NCBI RefSeq assembly: GCF_002161085.1
Contig: NZ_NFLU01000003.1
Coordinates: 186,001-250,000 of the forward strand
Reading direction: 5' to 3'
Source: Flavonifractor sp. An112
GTDB lineage: Bacteria; Bacillota; Clostridia; Oscillospirales; Oscillospiraceae
Length of the DNA: 64,000 nucleotides
Below the pieces are notes generated by a model that saw only the letters and a program-made list of their open reading frames with translations, was not told the DNA's origin and searched no databases. Within the stretch, counting starts at the first letter, position 1. The number at the start of each line of letters is the position of its first letter. Of the stretch, positions 1 to 9,262 are shown one piece after another. The translations under genes and the position numbers were made by a program.

Positions 1-609
1 CTTGTGGCCGCTGATGGTGAGCAGGTCCACCCCCAGCTCCTTGGGGGTAAAGGGGACCTTCAGGAAGGCCTGTACCGCGTCGCAGTGGAGCAGGGTGGGA
101 CAGTGGGCGGCTTTGATGGCCTGGGCGGCCTCCTTGACCGGCTGGAGGGTGCCCAGTTCGTTGTTGACCAGCATCATGGACACCAGCACTGTGTCGGGCC
201 GCAGGGCGGCCTTCAGATCGTCGATGGAGACGTGGCCGGACTTGTCCGGCTTCAGATAGGTGACCTCATAGCCCTGGGCGGCCAGGGCCCGGATGGGTTC
301 CAGCACGGCGGAATGCTCGATGGCGGTGGTAATGATGTGCTTGCCCGTCCGCCTGCCGTGGTCCACGGCGGCTCGGATGGACCAGTTGTCTCCCTCGGTG
401 CCGCAGGAGGTGAAGGTGAGCTCCTCCGGCAAGCAGCCCAGCTTGCCGGCTACCACAGCCCGATACTCCTTTACCTTGGCGGCGGCGGCCTGGCCGATGG
501 CGTAGCCGGAGGAGGGGTTGCCGTAGCCCTCCGTCATGGCCTCGTAGGCGGCCCGGGCCGCTGCCGGACAGACCGGGGTGGTTGCTGCGTTATCCAGATA
601 GATGGACAT
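1..609 (-). CDS. Cysteine desulfurase, NifS/IscS family (3' part outside window)
   Basis: This PLP enzyme takes sulfur from L-cysteine for Fe-S cluster and thio-cofactor assembly. The visible 203 residues begin MSIYLDNAATTP, the typical start of NifS/IscS proteins. They include TEGDNWSIRAA, the cofactor-contact region around AIEHSAVLEP, and end exactly at the SGHK motif whose lysine forms the Schiff base with PLP. The active-site cysteine loop and C-terminal domain lie beyond base 1. The start is supported by a GAGGTGA ribosome site nine bases upstream. The gene diverges from the flavo-diiron gene, and each has its own consensus promoter. Whether it is an IscS housekeeping enzyme or a specialised paralogue cannot be told without the missing half. 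Confidence 0.93.
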   Translation of the reverse strand, partial: MSIYLDNAATTPVCPAAARAAYEAMTEGYGNPSSGYAIGQAAAAKVKEYRAVVAGKLGCLPEELTFTSCGTEGDNWSIRAAVDHGRRTGKHIITTAIEHSAVLEPIRALAAQGYEVTYLKPDKSGHVSIDDLKAALRPDTVLVSMMLVNNELGTLQPVKEAAQAIKAAHCPTLLHCDAVQAFLKVPFTPKELGVDLLTISGHK

Positions 610-653
610 GGACGGTCACCTCAGACAAAAAAATCATGATTTCACAATTATCC

Positions 654-682
654 ATTGTATTCTTGTGCAGAAAGAAAGTCAA
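654..682 (-). promoter_or_regulatory. Sigma-A-type promoter for the cysteine desulfurase gene
   Basis: On the minus strand TTGACT (677-682) is followed after exactly 17 bases by TACAAT (654-659). It lies about 45 bases upstream of the start codon. Confidence 0.75.
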
Positions 683-729
683 GGCGGCAGAATTGTGGAA
701 AACAGACGTGACAGTTTATCCCATAGCGC

Positions 730-758
730 TTGACAAGCGGAAGAGAGGATAATATACT
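730..758 (+). promoter_or_regulatory. Sigma-A-type promoter for the flavo-diiron gene
   Basis: A perfect -35 TTGACA (730-735), a 17-base spacer and TATACT (753-758) precede the start codon at 808 by about 50 bases. Its two hexamers are among the closest to consensus in the window, which suggests strong expression. Confidence 0.85.
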
Positions 759-807
759 GTGACCTGCTAGGAAATAATTTTTGACAATAAGAAAGGAAGG
801 AACCACC

Positions 808-2178
808 ATGAGCGCCATCAAGCTGCGTGAAAATCTCTGGTCTGTGGGCGTCCTCAACCCTGCGCTGCGGGTCTTTGACATCGTAATGGAATCCAAATAT
901 GGTACCTCCTACAATGCCTACCTGCTGACGGGAGAGAAGAACGTCCTGATCGAGACGGTACATACCGACTATTTTGATGAATATCTGGACAACATCCGCC
1001 AGGTCATTCCTGTGGAGGATGTGGATTACCTGATTATGAACCACAACGAGCCCGACCACTCGGGCAGCGTGGCCAAGCTGATGGCGATCTGCCCCAAGCT
1101 GGAGATCATCGCCACCAAGGCGGGCAAAAAGCACCTGCAGGACATCACCAACCTGGATCTGCCCTGCCGCACCGTGGCTGCCGGCGATACCCTGGACCTG
1201 GGCAACCGGGTGCTGGAGTTCATCCCCTCTCCCATGCTCCACTGGGCCGACTCCATGTTTACCTGGGACAAGGCGGGCAAGACCCTCTTTACCTGCGACT
1301 TCCTGGGCGCTCATTTCTGTGAGCCCACCATGCTGGATAAGAACATCCACGACAAGGCCGCCTATGAGGGCGAGTTTGCCTACTACTACGCCGGTATCTT
1401 CGGGCCCTTCAAGCCCAGCGTGCTGGCCGGTCTGGACAAGATGCCAGCCGACGTGGAGCTGGTTTGCCCCAGCCACGGTCCCTGCCTGACCGAGACCATC
1501 GGCAAGGCCAAGGAGCTCTACCGCACCTGGAGCACCCCCGCTCCCAAGACCCAGCGCACCGCCTTTGTAGTGTATGCCTCCGCCTACGGCTGCACCCGCA
1601 CTCTGGCGGAAGCTGCCGCCAAGGCTCTGGAGGGTGAGGGCTACGCCGTCACCACCGCCGACGTCACCGTGGTGCCCTATGCCGAGTGCGTGAAGCTGGC
1701 CCATGAGGCCGACGTGCTGTTGGTGGGTTCCCCCACCATCAACCGTGCCGCCCCCAAGGCTGTGTGGGATGTGCTCACCTCCATTGATCCCATCAACCTG
1801 AAGGGCAAGGCCGCCGGCGCCTTTGGTGCCTACGGCTGGAGCGGCGAGGCTGCCCCCATGCTCCACACCTTCCTGAAGGGCCTGCGCTATGCCGCCCCCG
1901 AGGCCCCCTTCCGGGTGCTCTTCACTCCCACCCAGGCCGACCTGGATGCCATGGCCGAGTATGCCAAGTCTGTGGCCGCCCTGTGCACCGTGCCGGTGGA
2001 CGCCCCCAAGACCGAGGGTGGCAAGTGGGTGTGCGCCCTGTGCGGCTACATCTATGATCCCGCTGAGGGCGACCCCGCCCACGGCGTGGCCCCCGGTACC
2101 CCCTGGGAGCAGGTGCCCTCCTCCTGGTCCTGCCCCCTGTGCGGCGTGGACAAGGATATGTTCAAGAAGGCCGAGTAA
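808..2178 (+). CDS. Flavo-diiron protein with C-terminal rubredoxin domain
   Basis: This cytoplasmic protein of 456 residues reduces O2 to water and/or NO to N2O in anaerobes. Residues 1-250 form the metallo-beta-lactamase-like diiron domain with all ligands present: H79, E81, D83, H84 (in HNEPDHSG), H145, D164 and H223. Residues 251-395 form the flavodoxin domain that holds FMN. Residues 406-456 are a rubredoxin with cysteines 409, 412, 442 and 445 in CALCG and CPLCG. Fusing the rubredoxin donor to the C-terminus resembles flavorubredoxin. The start at 808 was chosen over an upstream TTG because AAGGAAGG precedes it. It has its own promoter and a strong terminator. Preference for O2 or NO cannot be read from sequence. 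Confidence 0.95.
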   Translation: MSAIKLRENLWSVGVLNPALRVFDIVMESKYGTSYNAYLLTGEKNVLIETVHTDYFDEYLDNIRQVIPVEDVDYLIMNHNEPDHSGSVAKLMAICPKLEIIATKAGKKHLQDITNLDLPCRTVAAGDTLDLGNRVLEFIPSPMLHWADSMFTWDKAGKTLFTCDFLGAHFCEPTMLDKNIHDKAAYEGEFAYYYAGIFGPFKPSVLAGLDKMPADVELVCPSHGPCLTETIGKAKELYRTWSTPAPKTQRTAFVVYASAYGCTRTLAEAAAKALEGEGYAVTTADVTVVPYAECVKLAHEADVLLVGSPTINRAAPKAVWDVLTSIDPINLKGKAAGAFGAYGWSGEAAPMLHTFLKGLRYAAPEAPFRVLFTPTQADLDAMAEYAKSVAALCTVPVDAPKTEGGKWVCALCGYIYDPAEGDPAHGVAPGTPWEQVPSSWSCPLCGVDKDMFKKAE

Positions 2179-2192
2179 GCCGGTTCAACATG

Positions 2193-2235
2193 AAAATGGC
2201 CTGTTGCAGCAGCGCTGCAACAGGCCATTTTTTCT
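2193..2235. terminator. Bidirectional intrinsic terminator
   Basis: An 18-bp perfect stem (2193-2210 with 2214-2231) with a 3-base loop ends in a T run, and has A residues on the other side. It sits between the convergent flavo-diiron and anti-sigma genes. Confidence 0.92.
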
Positions 2236-2239
2236 GTTC

Positions 2240-3445
2240 TCAGGCCAGCTCCTCCGGAATGTGGTGGGCCAGACCGTCATTGAAATATCGCCGGTAGGGT
2301 ACCTCGTCCTGATACTTTGGATCGATGGCGGGGACGTAGGCTACCCCTACGCCCATAAAGGGGGAGGGGTCCACTCCGTCAAACATACGGTCGGCCATGT
2401 CCCAGTAGTCCTGTGTGAACAGAATACGGTACACCGGCTGGAAGTAGGGCTGGCCCATACTGATATCGTACTCCAGGGAGACAAAGATGATCTGGGCATC
2501 TTCAGGGTGGTAGGTAAAGCTGCTGCCCCAGTAGTCCCAGGAGCGGAAGGAATCCAGGGCGTCGTCGGGGGAGCGGAGGGGGTAGGTACCCACGCTCGCC
2601 CCGGGCTGGAGGTAGAGGGTCAGAGAATTATTCCGCACTTCCATGCGCTGAAAACTGTAGGAGTAGATCTGCTCCTCCAGGGTGGCGTCCGGGTCCAGCA
2701 GGAAGGTGGCCTGGGTGGGCATGGATTCTCCGGTATAGGCATAGTCCTCCAGGGTCTCCTGGCTGGTCTGGGGGGGTATGTTGGAGGAGGAAAGCATCTC
2801 CTCTGGCGTCATGTCGTTGTAGATGAGATAGCTGCGGACGGTTTCGGTCACGGCGGCCAGGTCGGGAGAATCATAAATTTGCAGGCTGTACACGCCCCTT
2901 AGCCGCAGCTGAGTGCCGTCGGTACATTCTGCCTCCAGGATGGGCTCCCGGCCCATGGTTTCCTCCCCGGTGCCGGGGGACCAATCGGTCTCGGCAATGG
3001 TACAGCCCAGTTCCTCCGCCAGATGATTCAGCAGAACGCGCTGCTGATCCTCCGTGGGGATGGGATTCTCATAGACGGGCAGCTCGGTCAGTTCCTCCAG
3101 CCGTCCGGCGGTGGGATTGTTGCCCATGAGTTGGCTGGGGTCGGTCACAATGGAAAAGGTTTCAAAATAGATCCATTCGGGATCAATGGTAGGCGTAGGG
3201 GTCACCACCGGCTCCGGGGTGCGGGCGGTGCCGGGGCCGTCGGGGTCCACTTCGGTCCGGCCGGACAGCCATACGCCACCGGTGACTGCTACAGCCAGGA
3301 CCGCCGCCGTGGCGGCGATGGCCAGAGGCTTACGGGAGGGCCGCTTCTGTCCCTGTGCCTGCTCCATGGCAGCCAGAGTGCGCTCCCGCCAGGCGGGGGA
3401 GGGGGTCACACCGCCCAGAGTGCTGCGGTAATCTTTGCTGTTCAT
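2240..3445 (-). CDS. Membrane-anchored anti-sigma factor, partner of the adjacent ECF sigma factor
   Basis: This 401-residue protein has a short cytoplasmic N-terminus with YRSTLGGVTPSPAWRERTL, one membrane segment near residues 42-62 (PLAIAATAAVLAVAVTGGVW), a Thr/Pro linker around 75-90, and a large outer domain of about 310 residues that I do not recognise. The layout is typical of anti-sigma proteins that hold an ECF sigma factor at the membrane until an outside signal arrives. The start ATG overlaps the sigma stop codon as ATGA and has an AAGGAGG site seven bases upstream inside the sigma gene, which decides it over the ATG two codons earlier. Translational coupling to the sigma factor supports the role. 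No catalytic motif is visible in the outer domain. Confidence 0.78.
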   Translation of the reverse strand: MNSKDYRSTLGGVTPSPAWRERTLAAMEQAQGQKRPSRKPLAIAATAAVLAVAVTGGVWLSGRTEVDPDGPGTARTPEPVVTPTPTIDPEWIYFETFSIVTDPSQLMGNNPTAGRLEELTELPVYENPIPTEDQQRVLLNHLAEELGCTIAETDWSPGTGEETMGREPILEAECTDGTQLRLRGVYSLQIYDSPDLAAVTETVRSYLIYNDMTPEEMLSSSNIPPQTSQETLEDYAYTGESMPTQATFLLDPDATLEEQIYSYSFQRMEVRNNSLTLYLQPGASVGTYPLRSPDDALDSFRSWDYWGSSFTYHPEDAQIIFVSLEYDISMGQPYFQPVYRILFTQDYWDMADRMFDGVDPSPFMGVGVAYVPAIDPKYQDEVPYRRYFNDGLAHHIPEELA

Positions 3446-3927
3446 GCCCATTCCTCCTTCAGCGCGTCTTTCAGCTTGGCTCTGGCCCGGCTCAGCCGGG
3501 AGAGCACCGTGTTCCGGGGACAGCCCAGCAGTTGGGCGATTTCGGCGGCGGTATAGCCCTCGATGTAGTGGAGGTACACCGGCCAGCGGTATTTGGGAGG
3601 TAAGGCGGCCACCGCCTCCCAGGTGCCGCCGGTCTCCGGCGGCGGGGCGGCCTGACGGGCCTCCTCCAGAGGAACGGTGCGCCTGTGCCAGGGGGAGCGC
3701 CCCCAGCTTTTGCAGCGGTTGGCGGTGGCCCGGATGAGCCAGGCTTTCAGGTGGGTCTCATCGGCAAAGCGGGGGTCGCACTGGATGAGGCTCACAAAGA
3801 CCTCCTGGGCCACGTCCTCCCCGTCAGCCACGCTGCCGGTGCCCTGGATGGCCATACGGTAGACCAGCGGGCCGTAGCGGTCCAGGATCTCCTCACAGGA
3901 GAGAGAATTGCCATTGAGGGTGGGCAT
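3442..3927 (-). CDS. ECF-type RNA polymerase sigma factor
   Basis: A 161-residue sigma-70 family factor of group 4. Region 2 spans about residues 12-75, with the typical DGEDVAQEVFVSL and HLKAWLIRATANRCKSWGR. Region 4 spans about 105-155, with LPPKYRWPVYLHYIEGYTA, a helix-turn-helix with AEIAQLLGCPRNTVLSRLSR, and a basic tail. The start has AAGGGAG upstream; a longer in-frame extension upstream lacks family similarity. It is first in a two-gene unit with its putative anti-sigma factor. The regulon is unknown. I could not identify a convincing self-promoter in the roughly 65 bases between this gene and the glycogen terminator. Confidence 0.9.
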   Translation of the reverse strand: MPTLNGNSLSCEEILDRYGPLVYRMAIQGTGSVADGEDVAQEVFVSLIQCDPRFADETHLKAWLIRATANRCKSWGRSPWHRRTVPLEEARQAAPPPETGGTWEAVAALPPKYRWPVYLHYIEGYTAAEIAQLLGCPRNTVLSRLSRARAKLKDALKEEWA

Positions 3928-3995
3928 TGCGTTCACTCCCTTCTTGTCCTTCTGTCTAGAAAGCGCGGCGGCGGGCCAAATGATTGCATCCGGGC

Positions 3996-4025
3996 AAAAA
4001 AGCGGGCGGCCTTTTGGCCGCCCGC
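3996..4025 (-). terminator. Intrinsic terminator of the glycogen operon
   Basis: A 10-bp GC stem (4002-4011 with 4016-4025) with a four-base loop is followed on the minus strand by six T residues. It lies 15 bases after the glgP stop codon. Confidence 0.9.
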
Positions 4026-4040
4026 GGAATCGCAGGTGAT

Positions 4041-6488
4041 TTACTTGATCTCCCGGACGGGGACGTTCCAGATATCCTTGGCGTAGTCCCGGATGGAACG
4101 GTCGGCGGCAAAGATGCCGGAGCGGGCGATGTTCATGAGAGACATCTTGTTCCAACGCTTGGGGTCCTGATAGGCCTGACCGGCCCGGGCATGGGCATCC
4201 CGGTAGCTCTCGAAGTCGGCCAGCAGCAGGTACTCGTCGGCGGGGCCGCCGTCGCCGAACAGCAGCCGGCGGGCGATGTCGTCGTAGTTGATGCCGTCGC
4301 CAAAGCCCAGGTTGAGCTGCTCCACCACAGACCGCAGGTCGTTGTTGTGGATATAGTACTCATAGGACTTGTAGCCGTTGTGCTTGAGCTCGGCAACCTC
4401 GTGGGCCTTCAGGCCGAAGAGGAAGATGTTCTCGTCGCCCAGCACCTGGTGCATCTCCACGTTGGCGCCGTCCAGGGTGCCAATGGTCACAGCGCCGTTG
4501 ATCATGAACTTCATGTTGCCGGTGCCGCTGGCCTCCTTGCCGGCGGTAGAGATCTGCTCGGAGAGCTCGGAGGCGGGCATCAGCTTCTCGGCCAGGCTTA
4601 CCCGGTAGTTCTCCAGGAAGACCACCTGGAGCCGGTCCTTGCAGATGGGGTCCTTGGCGATCATGTCGGCCACGGAGTTGATGAGGCGGATGATCCGCTT
4701 GGCCACGGCGTAGCCGGGGGCCGCCTTGGCGCCGAACAGGTAGGTGCGGGGGGTGAAGTCGAAGTGGGAATCGTTCTTCATCCGCTGGTATAGGTAGATG
4801 ATGTGCAGCACGTTGAGCAGCTGACGCTTGTACTCGTGGAGTCGCTTCACCTGTACGTCGAACATGGCGTCGGTGTTGAGGAAGATGCCGTGCTCCCGGG
4901 CCACCCAGGTGGCGAAGGCCTTCTTGTTGGCGGCCTTGATCTCGCCCAGGCGGGACAGAACCCCGGCGTCGTCCTGGAACTTCTCCAGGTCCTTCAGGGC
5001 GTCGGGCTGGAGCAGGTACTTGTCGCTGCCGCAGCAGTCCCGGATCAGCTCATCCAGCCGGGGGTTGCACTCGCCCAGCCAGCGGCGGTGGTCAATGCCG
5101 TTGGTCACGTTGGTGAACTTGTCGGGGGTGCGCTGATAGGCGTCGTGGAAGACGTCCTTCTTCAGAATCTCAGAGTGGAGGGCGGACACGCCGTTGATCT
5201 TGAAGCAGGCGCACACGCACAGGTTGGCCATGCGCACCTCGCCCCCCCAGATGATGGCCATGGGAGCCACCTTGGACAGGTCGCCGTGGAAATAGTCGGT
5301 GAGCACCTTCTGGTACCGGTTGGAGATCTCAATAAGGATCTGCCAGATCCGGGGCAGCAGGTTCTCGATGAGCTGCTGGGGCCAGCGCTCCAGAGCCTCG
5401 GCCAGCACGGTGTGGTTGGTGTAGGCGATGGTGTGGGTGACGATATACCAAGCCTCATCCCAGCCGTAGCCCTCCTCGTCCAGCAGAATGCGCATCAGCT
5501 CGGGGATGGCCAGAGTGGGGTGGGTGTCGTTGATCTGGATGACGTGCTTCTGGTGGAAGTTGCGCAGGGTGCCGTATTCCGCCCGGTGCTTGCGCACGAT
5601 GGACTGAATGGTGGCGGACACGAAGAAATACTGCTGCTTCAGACGCAGGGACTTGCCCTCGTAGTGGTTATCCTCGGGGTAGAGCACCTTGGAGATGGAC
5701 TCCGCCATGGCCCGCTGCTCCACCGCCTTCAGGTACTGGCCGGAGGAGAACAGGTGCATATCCACCGGCGTGGGGCTCTTGGCGTCCCACAGGCGGAGGA
5801 TGTTGGCGTGCTCGGTGCTGTAGCCGGAGATCTCCATGTCCTTGGGCACGGCCAGAACCACGTCGTAGCCGGTGTGCTTGATGCGGTGGTGACCCAGTTC
5901 ATCCCACTCGTCCTCCACCTTGCCGCCGAAGCGGACCTCCTCCACCTCATCCATCTTGGAGATGAGCCAGGCGTCGCCCAGACCCAGCCAGTTGTCGGGC
6001 AGCTCCACCTGCTGGCCGTCCACGATCTTCTGCTTGAAGATACCCAGCTCGTAGCAGATGGAGTAGCCGGTGGCGGGGATGTCAAGGGTGGTCATGGAGT
6101 CCAGATAGCAGGCAGCCAGACGGCCCAGGCCGCCATTGCCCAGACCGGCGTCGGGCTCGGTCTCAAACAGGTCGGGAGCCGAGAAGCCCAGCCCCTCGAT
6201 GGCCTCCTTCAGAGGCTCCAGCACGCCCAGGTTGTAGGCGTTCTTCATCAGGGAGCGGCCCATGAGGAACTCCAGGGACAGATAGTGGACCTGGCGCTTG
6301 TGCTCCGCGATCACCTTGTCCTCGGACTTCATCTGCCGCTCGGAAATGATATCCCGCAGCACCATGGCGCAGGCCTTGAACATATGAAGGCTGGTGGCCT
6401 CCTCCACGTCACGGCCAAAATTGCGGCGCAATTTGCCGGTAATGAGGGTCATCAGCTCTTTTTTTGTGTATTTATGCAATGCAGACAT
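4041..6488 (-). CDS. glgP: Glycogen/starch phosphorylase
   Basis: This PLP enzyme releases glucose-1-phosphate from the non-reducing ends of glycogen. At 815 residues it has full family length. N-terminal landmarks include YLSLEFLMGRSL and GNGGLGRLAACYLDS. The PLP site EASGTGNMKFMINGAVTIG, whose lysine binds the cofactor, is near residue 655 and is followed by TLDGANVEM. It is the last gene of the glgB-C-D-A-P operon, so breakdown and synthesis enzymes are made from one transcript. The start is a little unclear: the GGAG ribosome site directly abuts this ATG, while the TTG three codons later has the ideal nine-base spacing. The protein difference is only three residues. Confidence 0.96.
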   Translation of the reverse strand: MSALHKYTKKELMTLITGKLRRNFGRDVEEATSLHMFKACAMVLRDIISERQMKSEDKVIAEHKRQVHYLSLEFLMGRSLMKNAYNLGVLEPLKEAIEGLGFSAPDLFETEPDAGLGNGGLGRLAACYLDSMTTLDIPATGYSICYELGIFKQKIVDGQQVELPDNWLGLGDAWLISKMDEVEEVRFGGKVEDEWDELGHHRIKHTGYDVVLAVPKDMEISGYSTEHANILRLWDAKSPTPVDMHLFSSGQYLKAVEQRAMAESISKVLYPEDNHYEGKSLRLKQQYFFVSATIQSIVRKHRAEYGTLRNFHQKHVIQINDTHPTLAIPELMRILLDEEGYGWDEAWYIVTHTIAYTNHTVLAEALERWPQQLIENLLPRIWQILIEISNRYQKVLTDYFHGDLSKVAPMAIIWGGEVRMANLCVCACFKINGVSALHSEILKKDVFHDAYQRTPDKFTNVTNGIDHRRWLGECNPRLDELIRDCCGSDKYLLQPDALKDLEKFQDDAGVLSRLGEIKAANKKAFATWVAREHGIFLNTDAMFDVQVKRLHEYKRQLLNVLHIIYLYQRMKNDSHFDFTPRTYLFGAKAAPGYAVAKRIIRLINSVADMIAKDPICKDRLQVVFLENYRVSLAEKLMPASELSEQISTAGKEASGTGNMKFMINGAVTIGTLDGANVEMHQVLGDENIFLFGLKAHEVAELKHNGYKSYEYYIHNNDLRSVVEQLNLGFGDGINYDDIARRLLFGDGGPADEYLLLADFESYRDAHARAGQAYQDPKRWNKMSLMNIARSGIFAADRSIRDYAKDIWNVPVREIK

Positions 6489-6521
6489 CTCCTATACAGT
6501 TAGGATAGCAACAAAATAGGC

Positions 6522-6550
6522 GCTCCGCAGGGAAAATCCCCCTGCGGAGC
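6522..6550 (-). terminator. Intercistronic hairpin between glgA and glgP
   Basis: An 11-bp perfect stem (6522-6532 with 6540-6550) has only a weak T run after it on the minus strand. It is more likely a partial terminator or mRNA 3'-end stabiliser than a full stop, since glgP has no obvious promoter. Confidence 0.55.
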
Positions 6551-6602
6551 GGAATTTTATCACAACAGGATTCCATTTGTCAAGAGAAGGAAAACCTTCC
6601 CA

Positions 6603-8042
6603 TTACTTCCCGGTGACCCAGCTGTAGATCTCCCGGTAGGCAGCGGCGGAGCGGGTCCAGGAGAAATCGGCGGACATGGCGTTCTTCTGGAGGCCCTTCC
6701 AGGCACTCTGGTCGTTGTGATAGAGGTTTACCGCGTCGGCAAGCACGCCGGTCATCTCGTGAGCGTTGATGTTGGCAAAGGAGAAGCCGGTACCCTCGCC
6801 GGTGAACTTGTTGTAGGGGACCACGGAGTCCCGCAGGCCGCCGGTTTCCCGCACCACGGGGATGGTGCCGTAGCGCATGGCGATCATCTGGCTCAGGCCG
6901 CAGGGCTCGGCGACGGAGGGCATGAGGAAGAGATCGGCGCCGCCGTAGATGGCGGTGGACAGATTGGGGGAGTACATGATATGGGCGGCGAAGCGGCCGG
7001 GATACTGGTTCTGAGCCTGACGGAAGGCCTCCTCAAAGTTCCAGTCGCCGGTGCCCAGTACGATCATCTGCACGTCCATGCCCATAATATCGTGGATGGC
7101 GGCGGTGACCAGGTCGAAGCCCTTATGCTTCACCAGGCGGGAGACACAGGCAATAATAGGAGTGTCGGGATTTTCCCGCAGGCCGGACATCTGCTGGAGA
7201 GCGGCCTTGCAGTTTTTCTTGCCGCCCATCTGCTTGACCGAGAAGGGTTTGGTCAGGCCCTTGTCGTGCCAGGGATCGTATACCTCGGTGTCGATGCCGT
7301 TGAGGATGCCCCGCAGCTTGTGGCGGTTGTCGGCAATGACACCCTCCAGGCCGTGGGCGTAGAAGCTGTACTGCAGCTCATCGGCGTAGGTGGGAGATAC
7401 CGTGGTGACATAGTCGGCGGCGTAGATGGCGCCCTTCATCAGGTTCACGTCGCCGTGATAGGCCAGCATATGCTCGTTAAAGTAGCCGGCATTCAGGCCA
7501 AACAGGTCCTTCAGGGTCTGGCTGCCATAGCGGCCCTGGTACTCGATGTTGTGGATGGTGAACACGCTCTTGGTGTCATACAGCTGAGGAATGCGGTGAC
7601 GCTCCTCCAGCAGGTAGATGGGCACCAGGGCGGTCTGCCAGTCGTTGCAGTGGAGCACATCGGGATGCCAGTCGAGCCAGCCCATGGACTCCACAACGGC
7701 CCGGGAGAAGTAGGCGAAGCGCTCGCCGTCGTCATAGTGGCCGTAGATGGAGGCGCGCTTGAAGTAATATTCGTTGTCCACGAACCAGTAGGTGACGCCG
7801 TCCCGCTTCAGCTCAAAGATACCGCAGTAGGGGGTGCGCCAGGCCACAGTGATATGGAAGCATTTCAAAAAGGTCATCTGGCTGCGCCATTCTTCGCCGA
7901 TCCCCTCATACAGAGGCAGGATCACCCGGACGTCGTTGTTCTCGTCCTTGGCCAGGGCCTTGGGGAGAGCGCCGGCCACGTCGGCCAGTCCGCCGGTTTT
8001 GATGAAAGGAGCGCACTCAGAGGTGGCAAACAGGATATTCAT
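6603..8042 (-). CDS. glgA: Glycogen synthase (ADP-glucose type, GT5 family)
   Basis: This enzyme adds glucose from ADP-glucose to growing alpha-1,4-glucan chains. It has 479 residues, the usual length of bacterial GlgA. The N-terminal KTGGLADV motif (K15-L19) binds ADP-glucose. The second Rossmann half carries SRLVKHKGFDLV and the PSVAEPCGLSQMIAM/TGGLRDSV region that closes the active site. GGAGGTAA lies directly upstream of the ATG. It is fourth in the glycogen operon, after glgC/glgD which make its substrate. Confidence 0.97.
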   Translation of the reverse strand: MNILFATSECAPFIKTGGLADVAGALPKALAKDENNDVRVILPLYEGIGEEWRSQMTFLKCFHITVAWRTPYCGIFELKRDGVTYWFVDNEYYFKRASIYGHYDDGERFAYFSRAVVESMGWLDWHPDVLHCNDWQTALVPIYLLEERHRIPQLYDTKSVFTIHNIEYQGRYGSQTLKDLFGLNAGYFNEHMLAYHGDVNLMKGAIYAADYVTTVSPTYADELQYSFYAHGLEGVIADNRHKLRGILNGIDTEVYDPWHDKGLTKPFSVKQMGGKKNCKAALQQMSGLRENPDTPIIACVSRLVKHKGFDLVTAAIHDIMGMDVQMIVLGTGDWNFEEAFRQAQNQYPGRFAAHIMYSPNLSTAIYGGADLFLMPSVAEPCGLSQMIAMRYGTIPVVRETGGLRDSVVPYNKFTGEGTGFSFANINAHEMTGVLADAVNLYHNDQSAWKGLQKNAMSADFSWTRSAAAYREIYSWVTGK

Positions 8043-8105
8043 ACATTACCTCCAACCATAAATTTGCCGGGATGCGGGACGCCTCCCGGGAGACGCCGCA
8101 GGAAA

Positions 8106-8136
8106 GGGAGGCGGCGGCGTTTTGCCGCCGCCTCCC
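8106..8136 (-). terminator. Intercistronic GC-rich hairpin between glgD and glgA
   Basis: A 13-bp perfect stem (8106-8118 with 8124-8136) lies ten bases after the glgD stop. Only a short T run follows on the minus strand, so partial termination or message protection is more likely than full termination. Confidence 0.5.
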
Positions 8137-8146
8137 CGCATACAGG

Positions 8147-9262
8147 TCAGACGATCTCGTTTTTGGCGATGGCCAGGGGGTAGGTGCTGTGGCCCATCAG
8201 CATCCGGCCCGGGTTGACCCGGACGTTCTTGTCGGTGATGGCATATTTCAGCACGGCGCCGGCCTGGATGGTGGTGCCCTGCATCAGCACACAGCCGGAG
8301 ACCTTGGCGCCCTTTTCCACCCGGACGCCCCGGAAGAGGATGGAGTTCTCCACCTCGCCCTCAATGATGCAGCCGTCGGCCACCAGAGAGTTGTAGGAGC
8401 GGGAGTCGGGTCCATAGTAGGTGGAGGGATCGGAGCGGTCCTTGGTGCGGACGGGACGGTCGGGCACGAAGAGTTGCTCCCGGACGGCGGGATCCAGCAG
8501 CTCCATGCTGCGGGCGAAGTAGCCCGCCACCGACTGCAGCCGGGCGGCATAACCGTCGAACACATAGGGGACGATCTTCAGCTGGCCCACCATGGACTGG
8601 AGCACACCAATGCTGAAGGAGTGGATGTTGTGGGCGGCACAATGGTCCACCAGGGAGAGCAGCAGCTCCTTGGAGAGAATGTAAACCTCCAGGGACTCAC
8701 AGCCCTGAGCGATGGGAGGATGGACCGACACGTCGGTGATCCGTCCGCCGGCGCCGATGGTGAAGTAGTCGCAGCCCTTGGGGTCGCCCTTGGGATGGCC
8801 GGTGCACACGGCGGTGATGTCGGCGTCGTTGCGGATGTGGGCCTCAAAGATATCCCGCAGGGGGAGGCTCACCGCCAGGTCGCCGCCGGCCAGCACCACG
8901 TGATCCTGACGGATGTTCTGGAGGTAGGAGCGGATGCCCGCCAGGGCGTCCATACGGCCCCGGTACATCCCTTCCCGTCTGCCGGAGTAGCTGAAGGGGG
9001 GCAGGATGCGCAGGCCGCCGTGCTTGCGGGACAGGTCCCAGTCTTTGCCGGAGCCCACGTGGTCCAGCAGGGACTGATAGTTGGCATCCACGATCATGCC
9101 AACGTCGGAGATACCGGCGTTGACCATGTTGGAGAGCATGAAGTCAATGACCCGGTACCGGCCGCCATAGGGGATGGAGCAGGTGTTGCGGTTCTGGGTC
9201 AGCTCCCGCAGGTCGGGGTTGGAAAGGTAGGAGAAGATGATGCCGTGCAGTTTGTTCATCAT
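8147..9262 (-). CDS. glgD: GlgD, non-catalytic/regulatory subunit of ADP-glucose pyrophosphorylase
   Basis: A 371-residue paralogue of GlgC with the nucleotidyltransferase fold followed by a left-handed beta-helix. The N-terminus [10 protein letters not shown] lacks the glycine-rich GGxGxRL nucleotide loop seen in GlgC, while [20 protein letters not shown] is kept; this loss is known for GlgD of Firmicutes. GlgD pairs with GlgC and raises its activity and changes its control. The start overlaps the glgC stop, and the GGAGG site lies nine bases from the first of two tandem ATG codons. The tight overlap suggests equal amounts of the two subunits. Confidence 0.95.
   Translation of the reverse strand: MMNKLHGIIFSYLSNPDLRELTQNRNTCSIPYGGRYRVIDFMLSNMVNAGISDVGMIVDANYQSLLDHVGSGKDWDLSRKHGGLRILPPFSYSGRREGMYRGRMDALAGIRSYLQNIRQDHVVLAGGDLAVSLPLRDIFEAHIRNDADITAVCTGHPKGDPKGCDYFTIGAGGRITDVSVHPPIAQGCESLEVYILSKELLLSLVDHCAAHNIHSFSIGVLQSMVGQLKIVPYVFDGYAARLQSVAGYFARSMELLDPAVREQLFVPDRPVRTKDRSDPSTYYGPDSRSYNSLVADGCIIEGEVENSILFRGVRVEKGAKVSGCVLMQGTTIQAGAVLKYAITDKNVRVNPGRMLMGHSTYPLAIAKNEIV

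Noticed and set aside
648-896. An 82-codon minus-strand frame opposite the flavo-diiron promoter and start
   Set aside because: It lies over the divergent promoters, has no ribosome site and no recognisable product.
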